Of a stretch of DNA of 31,709 bases, positions 20,337 through 26,966 are shown piece by piece. Where the stretch lies: positions 1 through 31,709 of the forward strand of contig JBBTRZ010000021.1 in the NCBI GenBank assembly GCA_038064935.1, read 5' to 3'. The notes beneath the pieces are model-generated. The model saw only the letters and a list, made by a program, of their open reading frames with translations, was not told the DNA's origin and made no database searches. The stretch's first letter is position 1; each line of letters begins with the position of its first letter. The translations under genes were made by a program, and so were the position numbers. Source of the stretch: JAGVGK01 sp038064935 (GTDB lineage Bacteria > Patescibacteriota > Minisyncoccia > Phycocordibacterales > JACOZG01).

Positions 20337-21609
20337 TTTGAGTATTTTTTAAAATCCGGTCAATCTTGCGCGCGAGAGAAATCATATCCTTTTCTTTCTT
20401 CCCCCTGGTTGTCTCGGCGGCCGTGCCGAGACGAATCCCCGACGGATCAGCCGGGGAGCGGGTGTCAAACGGAATCGTGTTTTTATTGACAATAATTCCC
20501 GCTTGCTCCAGCCGATCACTCGCCTCTTTACCACCCAAACCCTTGCCATCACACCAGACATCCATTAGGAGTAGGTGCGAATCGGTTCCGCTAGACACTA
20601 GTCGCCAGCCCAAGCGCGCTAATTCACCAGCCAAAGCTTTAGTATTTTTTACAACTTGTTTGGCATACTTTTTAAATTCCGGGCGACCGGCCTCCGCCAG
20701 AGCCACGGCCACGGCGGCAATTTGATTGAGATGTGGTCCGCCTTGAAGGCCGGGGAAAACGGCCCGATCAATAAGTTGCGCGAGCGAGGCATTTTGGGTT
20801 TCGCCGCGACTGGCCATCTCGCCTTTGGCGGGATCCGAAGCCTGCCCGACGGCAAGGCGGGGAGCAAGAAACGCAAAATGCCGAACGACCGAGCGACGGG
20901 AAAAAATCAAAGCCGCTCGCGGTCCGCGAAGAGTTTTGTGTGTCGTCGTCGTGACCACATCGGCATACTTGAAGGGGCTGGGGTAGACGCCGCCGGCGAC
21001 CAGACCGGCAAGATGAGACATGTCAACCATAAGAAGCGCGCCGCAACTGTCGGCAATTTGGCGAAATTTCCGCCAGTCCACCATCCGCGGATACGCGGTA
21101 TAACCGACGACAATGATATCTGGTTTCTCTCGTTTGGCGATCGCGGCAATTTCGTCATAATCAAGTTGCTCGGTCGCCCGCGACACGCCGTAAGGAACTT
21201 GTTTGAAAATTTTCCCGGTCACCGAGACCTTGTGGCCGTGCGTCAGGTGCCCGCCGTGATCGAGAGACATCCCCATAATTTTCCCGCCCAACGGCACGAG
21301 CGCGAGGTAAACCGCGAGATTGGCCGGGGAGCCGGAGAGCGCTTGGACATTAACGGACCAGCTTTTAGCTTCTAGCTTATAGAGTTTCAACGCCCGCGCT
21401 TGACATAAATTTTCAATCTGGTCAGAAATTTCATTGCCGCCGTAATAGCGTTTGCCCGGATAGCCTTCGGCATATTTATTAGTTAATTCAGAACCAAGCG
21501 CCGCAAGCACATCCTTGGAGACATAATTTTCCGAGGCAATCAAATTGATTACCCGCTTCTGCCGTTTCTTCTCTCCCGTCATCAATCGTTCAACCTGCTT
21601 ATCTTTCAT
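20323..21609 (-). CDS. glyA: Serine hydroxymethyltransferase
   Basis: It converts serine and tetrahydrofolate to glycine and 5,10-methylene-tetrahydrofolate, the carbon donor for ThyX. This 428-residue PLP enzyme has NLIASENYVS (22-31), NKYAEGYPGKRYYGGNE (44-60), the LDHGGHLTHG segment, and the PLP lysine in TTTTHKTLRGPR (Lys225). Two unusual stretches occur: YKLEAKS (77-83), encoded by TAGCTTNTAG repeats, and an extra segment of roughly 30-35 residues (about 241-275) before AVFPGLQGGPH, with an imperfect inverted repeat in its DNA. An extended -10 ends 6 bases before the ATG, so the mRNA is probably leaderless. tmk overlaps its end. Confidence 0.95.
   Translation of the reverse strand: MKDKQVERLMTGEKKRQKRVINLIASENYVSKDVLAALGSELTNKYAEGYPGKRYYGGNEISDQIENLCQARALKLYKLEAKSWSVNVQALSGSPANLAVYLALVPLGGKIMGMSLDHGGHLTHGHKVSVTGKIFKQVPYGVSRATEQLDYDEIAAIAKREKPDIIVVGYTAYPRMVDWRKFRQIADSCGALLMVDMSHLAGLVAGGVYPSPFKYADVVTTTTHKTLRGPRAALIFSRRSVVRHFAFLAPRLAVGQASDPAKGEMASRGETQNASLAQLIDRAVFPGLQGGPHLNQIAAVAVALAEAGRPEFKKYAKQVVKNTKALAGELARLGWRLVSSGTDSHLLLMDVWCDGKGLGGKEASDRLEQAGIIVNKNTIPFDTRSPADPSGIRLGTAAETTRGKKEKDMISLARKIDRILKNTQNGKK
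20785..20889. repeat. Insert in glyA containing an imperfect palindrome
   Basis: Relative to ordinary SHMT, about 30-35 extra codons lie between the PLP-lysine region and AVFPGLQGGPH. The DNA contains GCCTT (20821-20825) opposite AAGGC (20854-20858), with a partly complementary GGCGGG/CCTGCC inside. The match is weaker than for the other palindromes here. Confidence 0.4.
21360..21384. repeat. TAGCTTNTAG short repeats in glyA
   Basis: Three tandem variants (AGCTTTTAG, AGCTTCTAG, AGCTTATAG) lie in frame and encode the YKLEAK segment. The same units occur at 7192-7222 and 25287-25310. Confidence 0.55.
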
Positions 21610-21615
21610 CGGTCT

Positions 21616-21624
21616 AGGTTAGCA
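21616..21624 (-). promoter_or_regulatory. Extended -10 of glyA (leaderless)
   Basis: On the minus strand TGCTAACCT ends 6 bases before the ATG at 21609, which puts the predicted transcription start on the A of ATG. Confidence 0.5.
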
Positions 21625-21639
21625 AATATTATGGAAAAC

Positions 21640-21670
21640 AAAAAGCCCGGCCGCCATAATGACACCGGGC
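21640..21670 (-). terminator. Intrinsic terminator of the 121-residue orphan gene
   Basis: On the minus strand GCCCGG (21670-21665) pairs with CCGGGC (21650-21645), followed by TTTTTG. It lies about 46 bases after the stop at 21717 and just upstream of the glyA promoter. Confidence 0.7.
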
Positions 21671-21716
21671 AACTTTGGAAGCGAATCTTCCAAACTACAA
21701 ATCAAAACTGGTGAGA

Positions 21717-22082
21717 TCAATCACGATAACTCCCGCTCCGTGGAACTGCACCTTCCTCCTCCATTTTTTTGATAAATTCCTCGATTGTGCCCATACCTTT
21801 TCCTGAGCAAGTTTCTCCCTGAAGAATTAAACAGCTATCATTCTTCATAGCTATCAGCATTATATCAATCAGACCGGTGATCACATTTTTACAATCCGGG
21901 GTCATATATTGGAGCTCCGGCCTAATGGCTTCCGAAACCACAATCATTCCCATACCAACTTTGTTGAATGATTCTGGTGGTGGGCCGAATTTCCCAACTT
22001 CAGGAATCCTCTCAATTTCTTTTTTTAGGGTAATGAGAGCATGGGCCAACTGACGAAATACTTGGGATTTAGACTCGTTCAA
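21717..22082 (-). CDS. Small cytoplasmic protein of unknown function
   Basis: This 121-residue protein starts with TTG, supported by a strong SD (AAAGGAG, 6 bases before it). It looks largely helical: an N-terminal helix RQLAHALITLKKEIERI, a middle region with VGMGMIVVSEAIRPELQYM, then VITGLIDIMLIAMKNDSCLIL and IEEFIKKMEEEG. There is no signal peptide or membrane segment, although one helix is quite apolar. No family is recognised. It has its own terminator. Its neighbours are thyX upstream and glyA downstream, but nothing in the sequence ties it to nucleotide metabolism. Confidence 0.7.
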   Translation of the reverse strand: MNESKSQVFRQLAHALITLKKEIERIPEVGKFGPPPESFNKVGMGMIVVSEAIRPELQYMTPDCKNVITGLIDIMLIAMKNDSCLILQGETCSGKGMGTIEEFIKKMEEEGAVPRSGSYRD

Positions 22083-22123
22083 CTGATTCTCCTTTGTAAA
22101 AAAACAACGTCTAGTAACATTTC

Positions 22124-23425
22124 CTATTTCACCCTAGCCCTTTCTTTAATATCTTGCAAGCCGCGCCTCACATCCCAATCGTCGGGATCAAGATCGGAGT
22201 GAAGCGAGAGTATTGGAAATTTCCGCCGCAGAAATTTGTCCATCTTGTGGGCCACGCGCCGGAGGGTCGGATGAACCATTTTCCCCGAACGAAGCTCGGT
22301 GACATAAACTGTTGCCGGTAAACCATACGAAACGCGACAAGAAACATTGAAACCCATGGCGATGTAGTATTGGAGAATCTCGCGCGGCGCGCGAAGCGCC
22401 GCGATGGCGGCTTTCTGATTTTCAATCAAAGTTCTAGCTTGTTTAACTAAATCCACTGATAATTGTTCAAGATACCACTCATTGAAACCGAAACGAGTGG
22501 TAAGAAGCGGCATCCGACAAACGCCGTGCCGATGGCGATGAATGTCGCGGAAGGAACCAAAGTCGAGCAAGAAATCGAACGAGCAACTGCCGAGTTCGGC
22601 GAGAAAATGCGGCAAATTGGTTTTCGCCGGGCGTTGATTCAAAATGTTTCGATACTTTAATAATTCTCCGGACTTAATGTTGGTCGTGGCAGCAAAGTCA
22701 TTATTATATTTTTTCTCCAGATAATAAGTGAGTTTCTCGCCAAGAGTCTGCCAATACTTTTCTTGCTCGGGATAAAGTTTGTGACTAAAGCTCGACGGAT
22801 ATTTGAGCTGTAATTGTTTGTGAATTGTTTGCGCGGCTTCTCGCACTTCCTCGAGCGGCCAATGACGGAGCAAGGCCAATTTATCCCAGGCCTGACGGAG
22901 ATTGGTGTGCCACGAGAGTTGCGTCGTCACACCGGCCGGCAAAAAACCGCGAAGAATATCGAAGGTGCGGGCCTTGATCGCCCGCTCATAAACTGCTTCG
23001 TCCTCATCGACTCGCCTAGTATATTTCTGCCGCAGATGCACGGCGACCGTCGGTTGATTGGTCAGATAAAAATCCATCCAGCGATCTAGAATCTTTTTTG
23101 ACTCTGCGGTGCCGACTGGATCAACGATCGCCTGCTTAGACAGATCAATATAGCGCGAGCTCGTCTCCTGTCCGGAATAAAGCGGCCAATCCTGTATCGC
23201 CTTAGCGACAAGCATCGAGACACCTTCGATGAAGATCGTCGTCGAACCGCAATCAGCGATCGAAGCATGTCCATAACCGACATAAAACTTTTCCATAAAT
23301 TTTCCCGAGCCGGATTGCTTCACCTTCTCGGCGTGCGTGACTACCGACTCGGCCGACCGCGAATAGAGCGCTTGCATCATCGCCGTGTCCTCGGGATTAA
23401 ATTCGTCGTAGACAAAAATTTTCAT
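22124..23425 (-). CDS. thyX: ThyX-like flavin-dependent thymidylate synthase, tandem-domain form
   Basis: ThyX methylates dUMP to dTMP using methylene-THF, FAD and NADPH. This 433-residue protein is about twice the usual length and contains two ThyX-like halves. The first (about 1-210) has GYGHASIADCGSTTIFIEGVS and SGQETSSRYIDL, but the expected RHR is replaced (IQDWPLYSG). The second (about 250-433) keeps RHR (297-299, in SFRDIHRHRHG) but its following motif reads PLLTTRFGF. Each half ends with the domain's usual helix-rich segment. The two halves may complement each other within one chain, so four ThyX folds could form from a dimer (inferred). A small inverted repeat (22383-22403) encodes ALRAPREI. 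dcd is divergent, 35 bases away. Confidence 0.82.
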   Translation of the reverse strand: MKIFVYDEFNPEDTAMMQALYSRSAESVVTHAEKVKQSGSGKFMEKFYVGYGHASIADCGSTTIFIEGVSMLVAKAIQDWPLYSGQETSSRYIDLSKQAIVDPVGTAESKKILDRWMDFYLTNQPTVAVHLRQKYTRRVDEDEAVYERAIKARTFDILRGFLPAGVTTQLSWHTNLRQAWDKLALLRHWPLEEVREAAQTIHKQLQLKYPSSFSHKLYPEQEKYWQTLGEKLTYYLEKKYNNDFAATTNIKSGELLKYRNILNQRPAKTNLPHFLAELGSCSFDFLLDFGSFRDIHRHRHGVCRMPLLTTRFGFNEWYLEQLSVDLVKQARTLIENQKAAIAALRAPREILQYYIAMGFNVSCRVSYGLPATVYVTELRSGKMVHPTLRRVAHKMDKFLRRKFPILSLHSDLDPDDWDVRRGLQDIKERARVK

Positions 23426-23460
23426 AATTTATAAATTTGCGCTAGTATATCATATTCAAT

Positions 23461-24135
23461 ATGGCCCTGTCGGATAAAAAGATTTTGGAGGAAATGAAAA
23501 ATGGCAATGTCGTCATTGAGCCGTTTCGGCGGGAGAATTTAAGTACCTCGAGTTACGATGTCACTCTGGGTGAATACTTCTTCCGTGAGCAACCACCAAA
23601 CTATTATCTAAACCATTATAATATCTTCAACAAAAAACACACTGATTATGTCTGGGGTACCAAAGCCCTAAGAGCCGAGAGCGCCAAAAAAGTGTTCAAA
23701 AACTTTGCCACCTTTGACTGGGAAGGAATCCAACCGGCTGATCAGGTGATTCTGCTCGAACCGGGCGAAACTATTCTCGCCCACACCAACGAATTCATCG
23801 GCGGCCGCAACATTATCACCACCATGATGAAGGCTCGCTCCTCGCTCGGTCGCGTTTTCATCTCGGTCTGTAAATGCGCCGGCTGGGGCGATGTCGGATA
23901 TATCAATCGTTGGACAATGGAAATCAGCAACAATTCCAAACATTACGCTATCCCTCTGCGAGTCGGGATGCGTATCGCCCAACTCGTCTTCTTTGAGACT
24001 GGGCCAATCTTGGGTGGCGATTACGCTCGCACCGGCAAATATCAAAAGGGGCAAAATCTCGCAACTATTAAAAAAACCTGGAAACCAGAGATGATGCTGC
24101 CTCGACTCCACAACGATCGGGAAATTAAGAAATGA
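23461..24135 (+). CDS. dcd: dCTP deaminase
   Basis: It deaminates dCTP to dUTP, the precursor of dUMP for ThyX. The 224-residue protein has the trimeric dUTPase-like fold signature: SYDVTLGEYF (31-40), ARSSLGR (125-131), AGWGDVGYINRWTMEISN (140-157) with the catalytic glutamate at 154, and RIAQLVFFET (171-180). It is longer than E. coli Dcd (about 190), mostly because of an insert around residues 45-95. Whether it also hydrolyses dUTP cannot be told. It is divergent from thyX across 35 bases; no SD is present, and a leaderless mRNA is plausible. The 3' flanking hairpin serves the opposite strand. Confidence 0.9.
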   Translation: MALSDKKILEEMKNGNVVIEPFRRENLSTSSYDVTLGEYFFREQPPNYYLNHYNIFNKKHTDYVWGTKALRAESAKKVFKNFATFDWEGIQPADQVILLEPGETILAHTNEFIGGRNIITTMMKARSSLGRVFISVCKCAGWGDVGYINRWTMEISNNSKHYAIPLRVGMRIAQLVFFETGPILGGDYARTGKYQKGQNLATIKKTWKPEMMLPRLHNDREIKK

Positions 24136-24175
24136 TAAAAGAACGGGGTGATCCAAGAAATGGATAACCCCGTTC
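24134..24175 (-). terminator. Intrinsic terminator of the 158-residue orphan gene
   Basis: On the minus strand GAACGGGGT (24175-24167) pairs with ACCCCGTTC-type bases (24149-24141), with an inner ATCCA/TGGAT extension, followed by TTTTATC. On the plus strand the tail is GCTTGC, so it serves dcd poorly. Confidence 0.75.
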
Positions 24176-24203
24176 GCTTGCTGTATTCCTCCATCCCTAT
24201 CAC

Positions 24204-24680
24204 TTAAGGGACAGTAACTTGGCTACCTGAAGTCTTTTCTTCGAATAAAGGATGGTCGGTTTCCACTGGAAACCGCCGGCTAAAGTATTCAGCAATTTCT
24301 TCGGCTCCATGATAATCTTGGCAAGCAAAGTGATGGAAAACCCCATTGCGCCCAAGAAACTCATCCGGCAGAACGATCTCCGAAGGTAAAACCAGAAGCA
24401 GTGGTTTACCTCGACTCAACAAGTTCACCAACACCATTAGATACAAGATCACTGAACCGACAGAGTTGCTCAGAGCGAGAATAGCATCGCATTCTTCCAT
24501 CATCGCCATAAAATGATCAAGAAACGCGTGAGGGGATTCGCACGGCAAACCCGTAGAACAAACTACTTTATATCCCATCGCCTCCAGTCTACTTCTGACT
24601 TCACGACCAAAACCAGGGTACATAACCACCACCTCTTCATGTAACTCTCCATCACCCTCAATTATAAAAACCTTCTGCAT
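24204..24680 (-). CDS. Rossmann-like protein of unknown function
   Basis: This 158-residue protein alternates beta strands and helices: KVFIIEGDGEL, then VRSRLEAMGYKVVCSTGLP, a helix, ECDAILALSNSVGSVILYLMVLV, and GKPLLLVLPSE. The sequence ECDAILALSNSVGSV...LLSRGKPLLLVLP recalls nucleoside 2-deoxyribosyltransferase or TIR-like folds, in which the central strand follows such a Cys-Asp-Ala stretch, but no catalytic set can be confirmed. It begins at an ATG with a purine-rich SD (AGGGAGA) 5-6 bases upstream, and has its own terminator. It stands between dcd and the rplK end and looks like a stand-alone accessory gene. Confidence 0.7.
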   Translation of the reverse strand: MQKVFIIEGDGELHEEVVVMYPGFGREVRSRLEAMGYKVVCSTGLPCESPHAFLDHFMAMMEECDAILALSNSVGSVILYLMVLVNLLSRGKPLLLVLPSEIVLPDEFLGRNGVFHHFACQDYHGAEEIAEYFSRRFPVETDHPLFEEKTSGSQVTVP

Positions 24681-24789
24681 TTACTGTCTCCCTACAAAGT
24701 AAAGGTCCAATACCAGATGACGGCGTGACAACGCCATCCGCCAATGCCCAGTATAAATTATCTACCCCACAACTTCAATCCACACACAC

Positions 24790-24833
24790 TTTCCTGCTGG
24801 AAAGTCGCGCGGCCCCACCTCGCGCCGCCGCGC
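24790..24833 (-). other. Hairpins downstream of rplK
   Basis: On the minus strand, after the rplK stop, GCGCGGC/GCCGCGC (24827-24833 with 24807-24813) and then ACTTTCC-AGCA-GGAAAGT form two stems without a long U-tract. They occupy the position where rplA normally begins. They may act as a processing site or a weak terminator. Confidence 0.35.
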
Positions 24834-24851
24834 TCCGGCCGATCGATGTGC

Positions 24852-25274
24852 CTATTGCACCTCGATCCCCATCGAGCGGGCGGTGCCAGCGATGGACGAC
24901 ATGGCCGCCGTGAGATCGGTGGTGTTGAGATCGGGCAGTTTTCGCTCGGCAATTATCCTGATTTGGGCTTTGGTGATCTTACCGGCCTTAGAAACCAAAT
25001 TCTTACCCGATCCTTTTTCGATACCGGCGGCCTTCAAGATAAGGCGCGAGGCGGGCGGTGTCTTCAGAACGAACGAGAAACTGCGATCGGAATATACCGA
25101 GAGCTCAACCGGGATAATATCATCACCTAGATCTTTCGTCGCCGCGTTAAATTTACTGACGAAGTCGCCGATGTTTACTCCGGCTGGACCCAGGGCCGTG
25201 CCAACGGGCGGGGCCGGTGTCGCCTTGCCGGCTTGAATTTGGAGTTTAATTTTCTTTTCGATTTTTTTCGCCAT
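24852..25274 (-). CDS. rplK: 50S ribosomal protein L11
   Basis: It forms part of the GTPase-associated centre on 23S rRNA. The 140-residue length is standard. KLQIQAGKATPAPPVGTALGPAGVNI is the diagnostic N-terminal motif (from residue 10), and the C-terminal rRNA-binding domain has KITKAQIRIIAERKLPDLNTTDLTAAMSSIAGTARSMGI. It follows nusG in the usual secE-nusG-rplK order, but no rplA follows. The 49-base gap before it carries TAGCTTNTAG repeats. Confidence 0.97.
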   Translation of the reverse strand: MAKKIEKKIKLQIQAGKATPAPPVGTALGPAGVNIGDFVSKFNAATKDLGDDIIPVELSVYSDRSFSFVLKTPPASRLILKAAGIEKGSGKNLVSKAGKITKAQIRIIAERKLPDLNTTDLTAAMSSIAGTARSMGIEVQ

Positions 25275-25286
25275 GATAATAGGTGT

Positions 25287-25310
25287 TAGCTTCTAGGTTT
25301 TAGCTTTTAG
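25287..25310. repeat. TAGCTTNTAG short repeats upstream of rplK
   Basis: TAGCTTCTAG (25287-25296) and TAGCTTTTAG (25301-25310) fill the nusG-rplK gap. They match units inside glyS and glyA. Confidence 0.55.
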
Positions 25311-25323
25311 AATAATTAGAAAA

Positions 25324-25869
25324 TTAGATGCGTTTAACTTGGAGGAAGTCCAGTTCGACGGGCGTCTCGCGGCCAAACATGGAGACGAGCACTTTCACCT
25401 TGCCACGATTCTCATCCACCTCGGCCACCTTGCCTTCGAAATCTTTGAAAGGGCCGTCGGTAATCTGGATCGCCTCGCCAACCGCGAGTTCAATCTTATG
25501 CTTAACAGTCTCTTCGCCCATCAACTTGAAAAGCGTCTCCACTTCCTTTTTCTCGAGTGGCACCGGCACGACTCCAGCGCCGACAAAACCGGTCACCCTT
25601 GGCGTATTCCTGACGATGTACCACGAGTCGTCGGTCACCACCATGTTGACCAGCACATAGCCCGGATAAATCTTCTCCTCCACCGTCTGCCGTTTGCCAC
25701 CCTTAATCTTCACCTTCTTCTCGGTTGGCACGATGACATTGAAGATTTTGTCTTCCATGCCGAGCGACTCGATCCGCTGTTTCAAGTTGCGAGCGACCGT
25801 ATTTTCATAGCCAGCATAAGTGTGAATGGCATACCAATTGCGCTCCGGCGCGAGTTCTTGTTTGGGCAT
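25324..25869 (-). CDS. nusG: Transcription termination/antitermination protein NusG
   Basis: NusG binds RNA polymerase and links it to Rho or the ribosome. This 181-residue protein has the NGN domain (RNWYAIHTYAGYENTVARNLKQRIESLGMEDKIF near residue 10, PGYVLVNMVVTDDSWYIVRNTPRVTGFVG) and the C-terminal KOW domain (GEAIQITDGPFKDFEGKVAEVDENRGKVKVLVSMFGRETPVELDFLQVKRI). It lies 3 bases after the secE stop and 49 bases before rplK, the conserved bacterial order. Confidence 0.97.
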   Translation of the reverse strand: MPKQELAPERNWYAIHTYAGYENTVARNLKQRIESLGMEDKIFNVIVPTEKKVKIKGGKRQTVEEKIYPGYVLVNMVVTDDSWYIVRNTPRVTGFVGAGVVPVPLEKKEVETLFKLMGEETVKHKIELAVGEAIQITDGPFKDFEGKVAEVDENRGKVKVLVSMFGRETPVELDFLQVKRI

Positions 25870-25872
25870 GTT

Positions 25873-26049
25873 TTAGATCACGAGCTTGAGCAGGGCGACG
25901 AAGAGGAAATCGAGCGCGGCGAGAATCAGAGCGACGAGCAGGGAAAAACTAATCACCAAAGCGGTGTAATTAATCGCCTGACTTCGCGTGGACCAACTGA
26001 CATGCTTGAGTTCCGTCCGCGTGTCCTTAAGATAAGTAATTAAGCTCAC
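25873..26049 (-). CDS. secE: Preprotein translocase subunit SecE
   Basis: SecE clamps SecY in the membrane. This protein of about 58 residues has the amphipathic TYLKDTRTELKHVSWSTRSQAINYT segment followed by one membrane helix, typical of short bacterial SecE. The frame has an ATG at 26058, but that ATG overlaps the -10 hexamer of a near-consensus promoter (26057-26084). Transcription should start near 26050, so the GTG at 26049 (VSLITYL...) is the more likely start. nusG follows after 3 bases. Confidence 0.88.
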   Translation of the reverse strand: MSLITYLKDTRTELKHVSWSTRSQAINYTALVISFSLLVALILAALDFLFVALLKLVI

Positions 26050-26056
26050 GAACAAC

Positions 26057-26084
26057 ATCTTACCCGCTACCTGCTCTTTGTCAA
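26057..26084 (-). promoter_or_regulatory. Promoter of secE-nusG-rplK
   Basis: On the minus strand a perfect -35 TTGACA (26079-26084) and -10 TAAGAT (26057-26062) have a 16-base spacer. The -35 directly follows the stop codon of the GerMN gene. The predicted start near 26050 coincides with the secE GTG. Confidence 0.75.
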
Positions 26085-26783
26085 TTAGAAGAGAACGCCG
26101 TTCACCGAAATGACGACCGAGCGCACGGTAACAAATTGTTTGAGTGTCTCGGTAATTTGCGCGCGCGCCGCGTCCTTGAGACAGGGAATCGTACTTGGAT
26201 TAACTTCGGTGATGAGCGGTTGGCCAAAATCAACGCGGGCGACACCATTACTGATCGTCAAAGTTTTAATCGTGACATCGGGATTAAGTGAGGTGAAGAA
26301 ACCGGCCGTCGAATCCGCGCCGCTCGGACCACGAAGTAGCTCGGTGAGCGCGGCTCGCGCCGGCGTTCTCGTCGCCACCACCGTACGAACAGTTGGGAAA
26401 ACGGTATTGCACTGCCAGGCTCCGCCGGGGGTGCGGGTTTGGTTGCCGAAGAATACCTTGAGCGCCAAGTCCGCCAGCCGGCGGAGCGGTACCGTAGTAA
26501 CGGCCGGAGTCGAGTTAGTGACAACCACTGAACCAGGCGTGGCGACTGACACTTGATTGCCGGTCGGGAGAATAATCGGGGAATCAGGGGAAGTGTTGAG
26601 TGTCGGTGAAAATTCTTCACTGGTCGTCGCCACCTCTTCTCCGTCAAACAAGGGCACGGGCTCGGCCGGCGCCTTGTCTCGACGGAAAACGGGCCACAAG
26701 AGAGCCAATAAAATTATAACAGCGATAATAATTAACCACCAATTGGATTTCTTCGGCGCCGGTGTTTGATTCGGATTAGGCAT
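26085..26783 (-). CDS. Membrane-anchored GerMN-domain protein
   Basis: This 232-residue protein has an N-terminal membrane anchor (14-32), a Thr/Ser/Pro-rich linker (about 45-95), and a C-terminal GerMN-type domain: LADLALKVFFGNQ, ARAALTELLRGPSGADSTAGFFTSLNPDVTIKTLTISNGVARVDFGQPLI, and the final strand VVISVNGVLF. GerMN domains occur in envelope proteins of spore-formers and other bacteria and are thought to bind cell-wall or protein partners; here it would face outside. There are two cysteines in the domain (WQCNTVFP, STIPCLKD), possibly a disulfide. Confidence 0.85.
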   Translation of the reverse strand: MPNPNQTPAPKKSNWWLIIIAVIILLALLWPVFRRDKAPAEPVPLFDGEEVATTSEEFSPTLNTSPDSPIILPTGNQVSVATPGSVVVTNSTPAVTTVPLRRLADLALKVFFGNQTRTPGGAWQCNTVFPTVRTVVATRTPARAALTELLRGPSGADSTAGFFTSLNPDVTIKTLTISNGVARVDFGQPLITEVNPSTIPCLKDAARAQITETLKQFVTVRSVVISVNGVLF

Positions 26784-26814
26784 AGGAAAACAAAGATTAC
26801 TTAATAATGCCGAG

Positions 26815-26823
26815 AGTGTAGCA
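26815..26823 (-). promoter_or_regulatory. Possible extended -10 for the GerMN gene
   Basis: On the minus strand TGCTACACT lies 31 bases before the ATG at 26783, just beyond the U-tract of the preceding terminator. It follows the TGCTANNNT form found at other genes. Confidence 0.4.
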
Positions 26824-26832
26824 AATCATGAT

Positions 26833-26876
26833 AAAAAAAGAAAGCACCACCCGCTACAAGAGCGTATGGTGCTTTC
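26833..26876 (-). terminator. Intrinsic terminator of the small pilin gene
   Basis: On the minus strand GAAAGCACCA (26876-26867) pairs with TGGTGCTTTC (26849-26840), with an inner CGCT/AGCG extension, followed by seven T residues. Confidence 0.88.
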
Positions 26877-26966
26877 CGGAGGGGAAAGAAGCCAGAAGCC
26901 GAAAGAACAATTACGACTTCATTATAACTTCGCCTGAACTGGTAAACAAAGCTAAGAGTGGATAAG

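Noticed and set aside
20656..21375. 239-codon plus-strand open frame
   Set aside because: It is antisense to glyA, whose protein is clearly conserved; no SD or domain supports it.
25339..26043. 234-codon plus-strand open frame
   Set aside because: It is antisense to nusG and secE, which are unmistakable.
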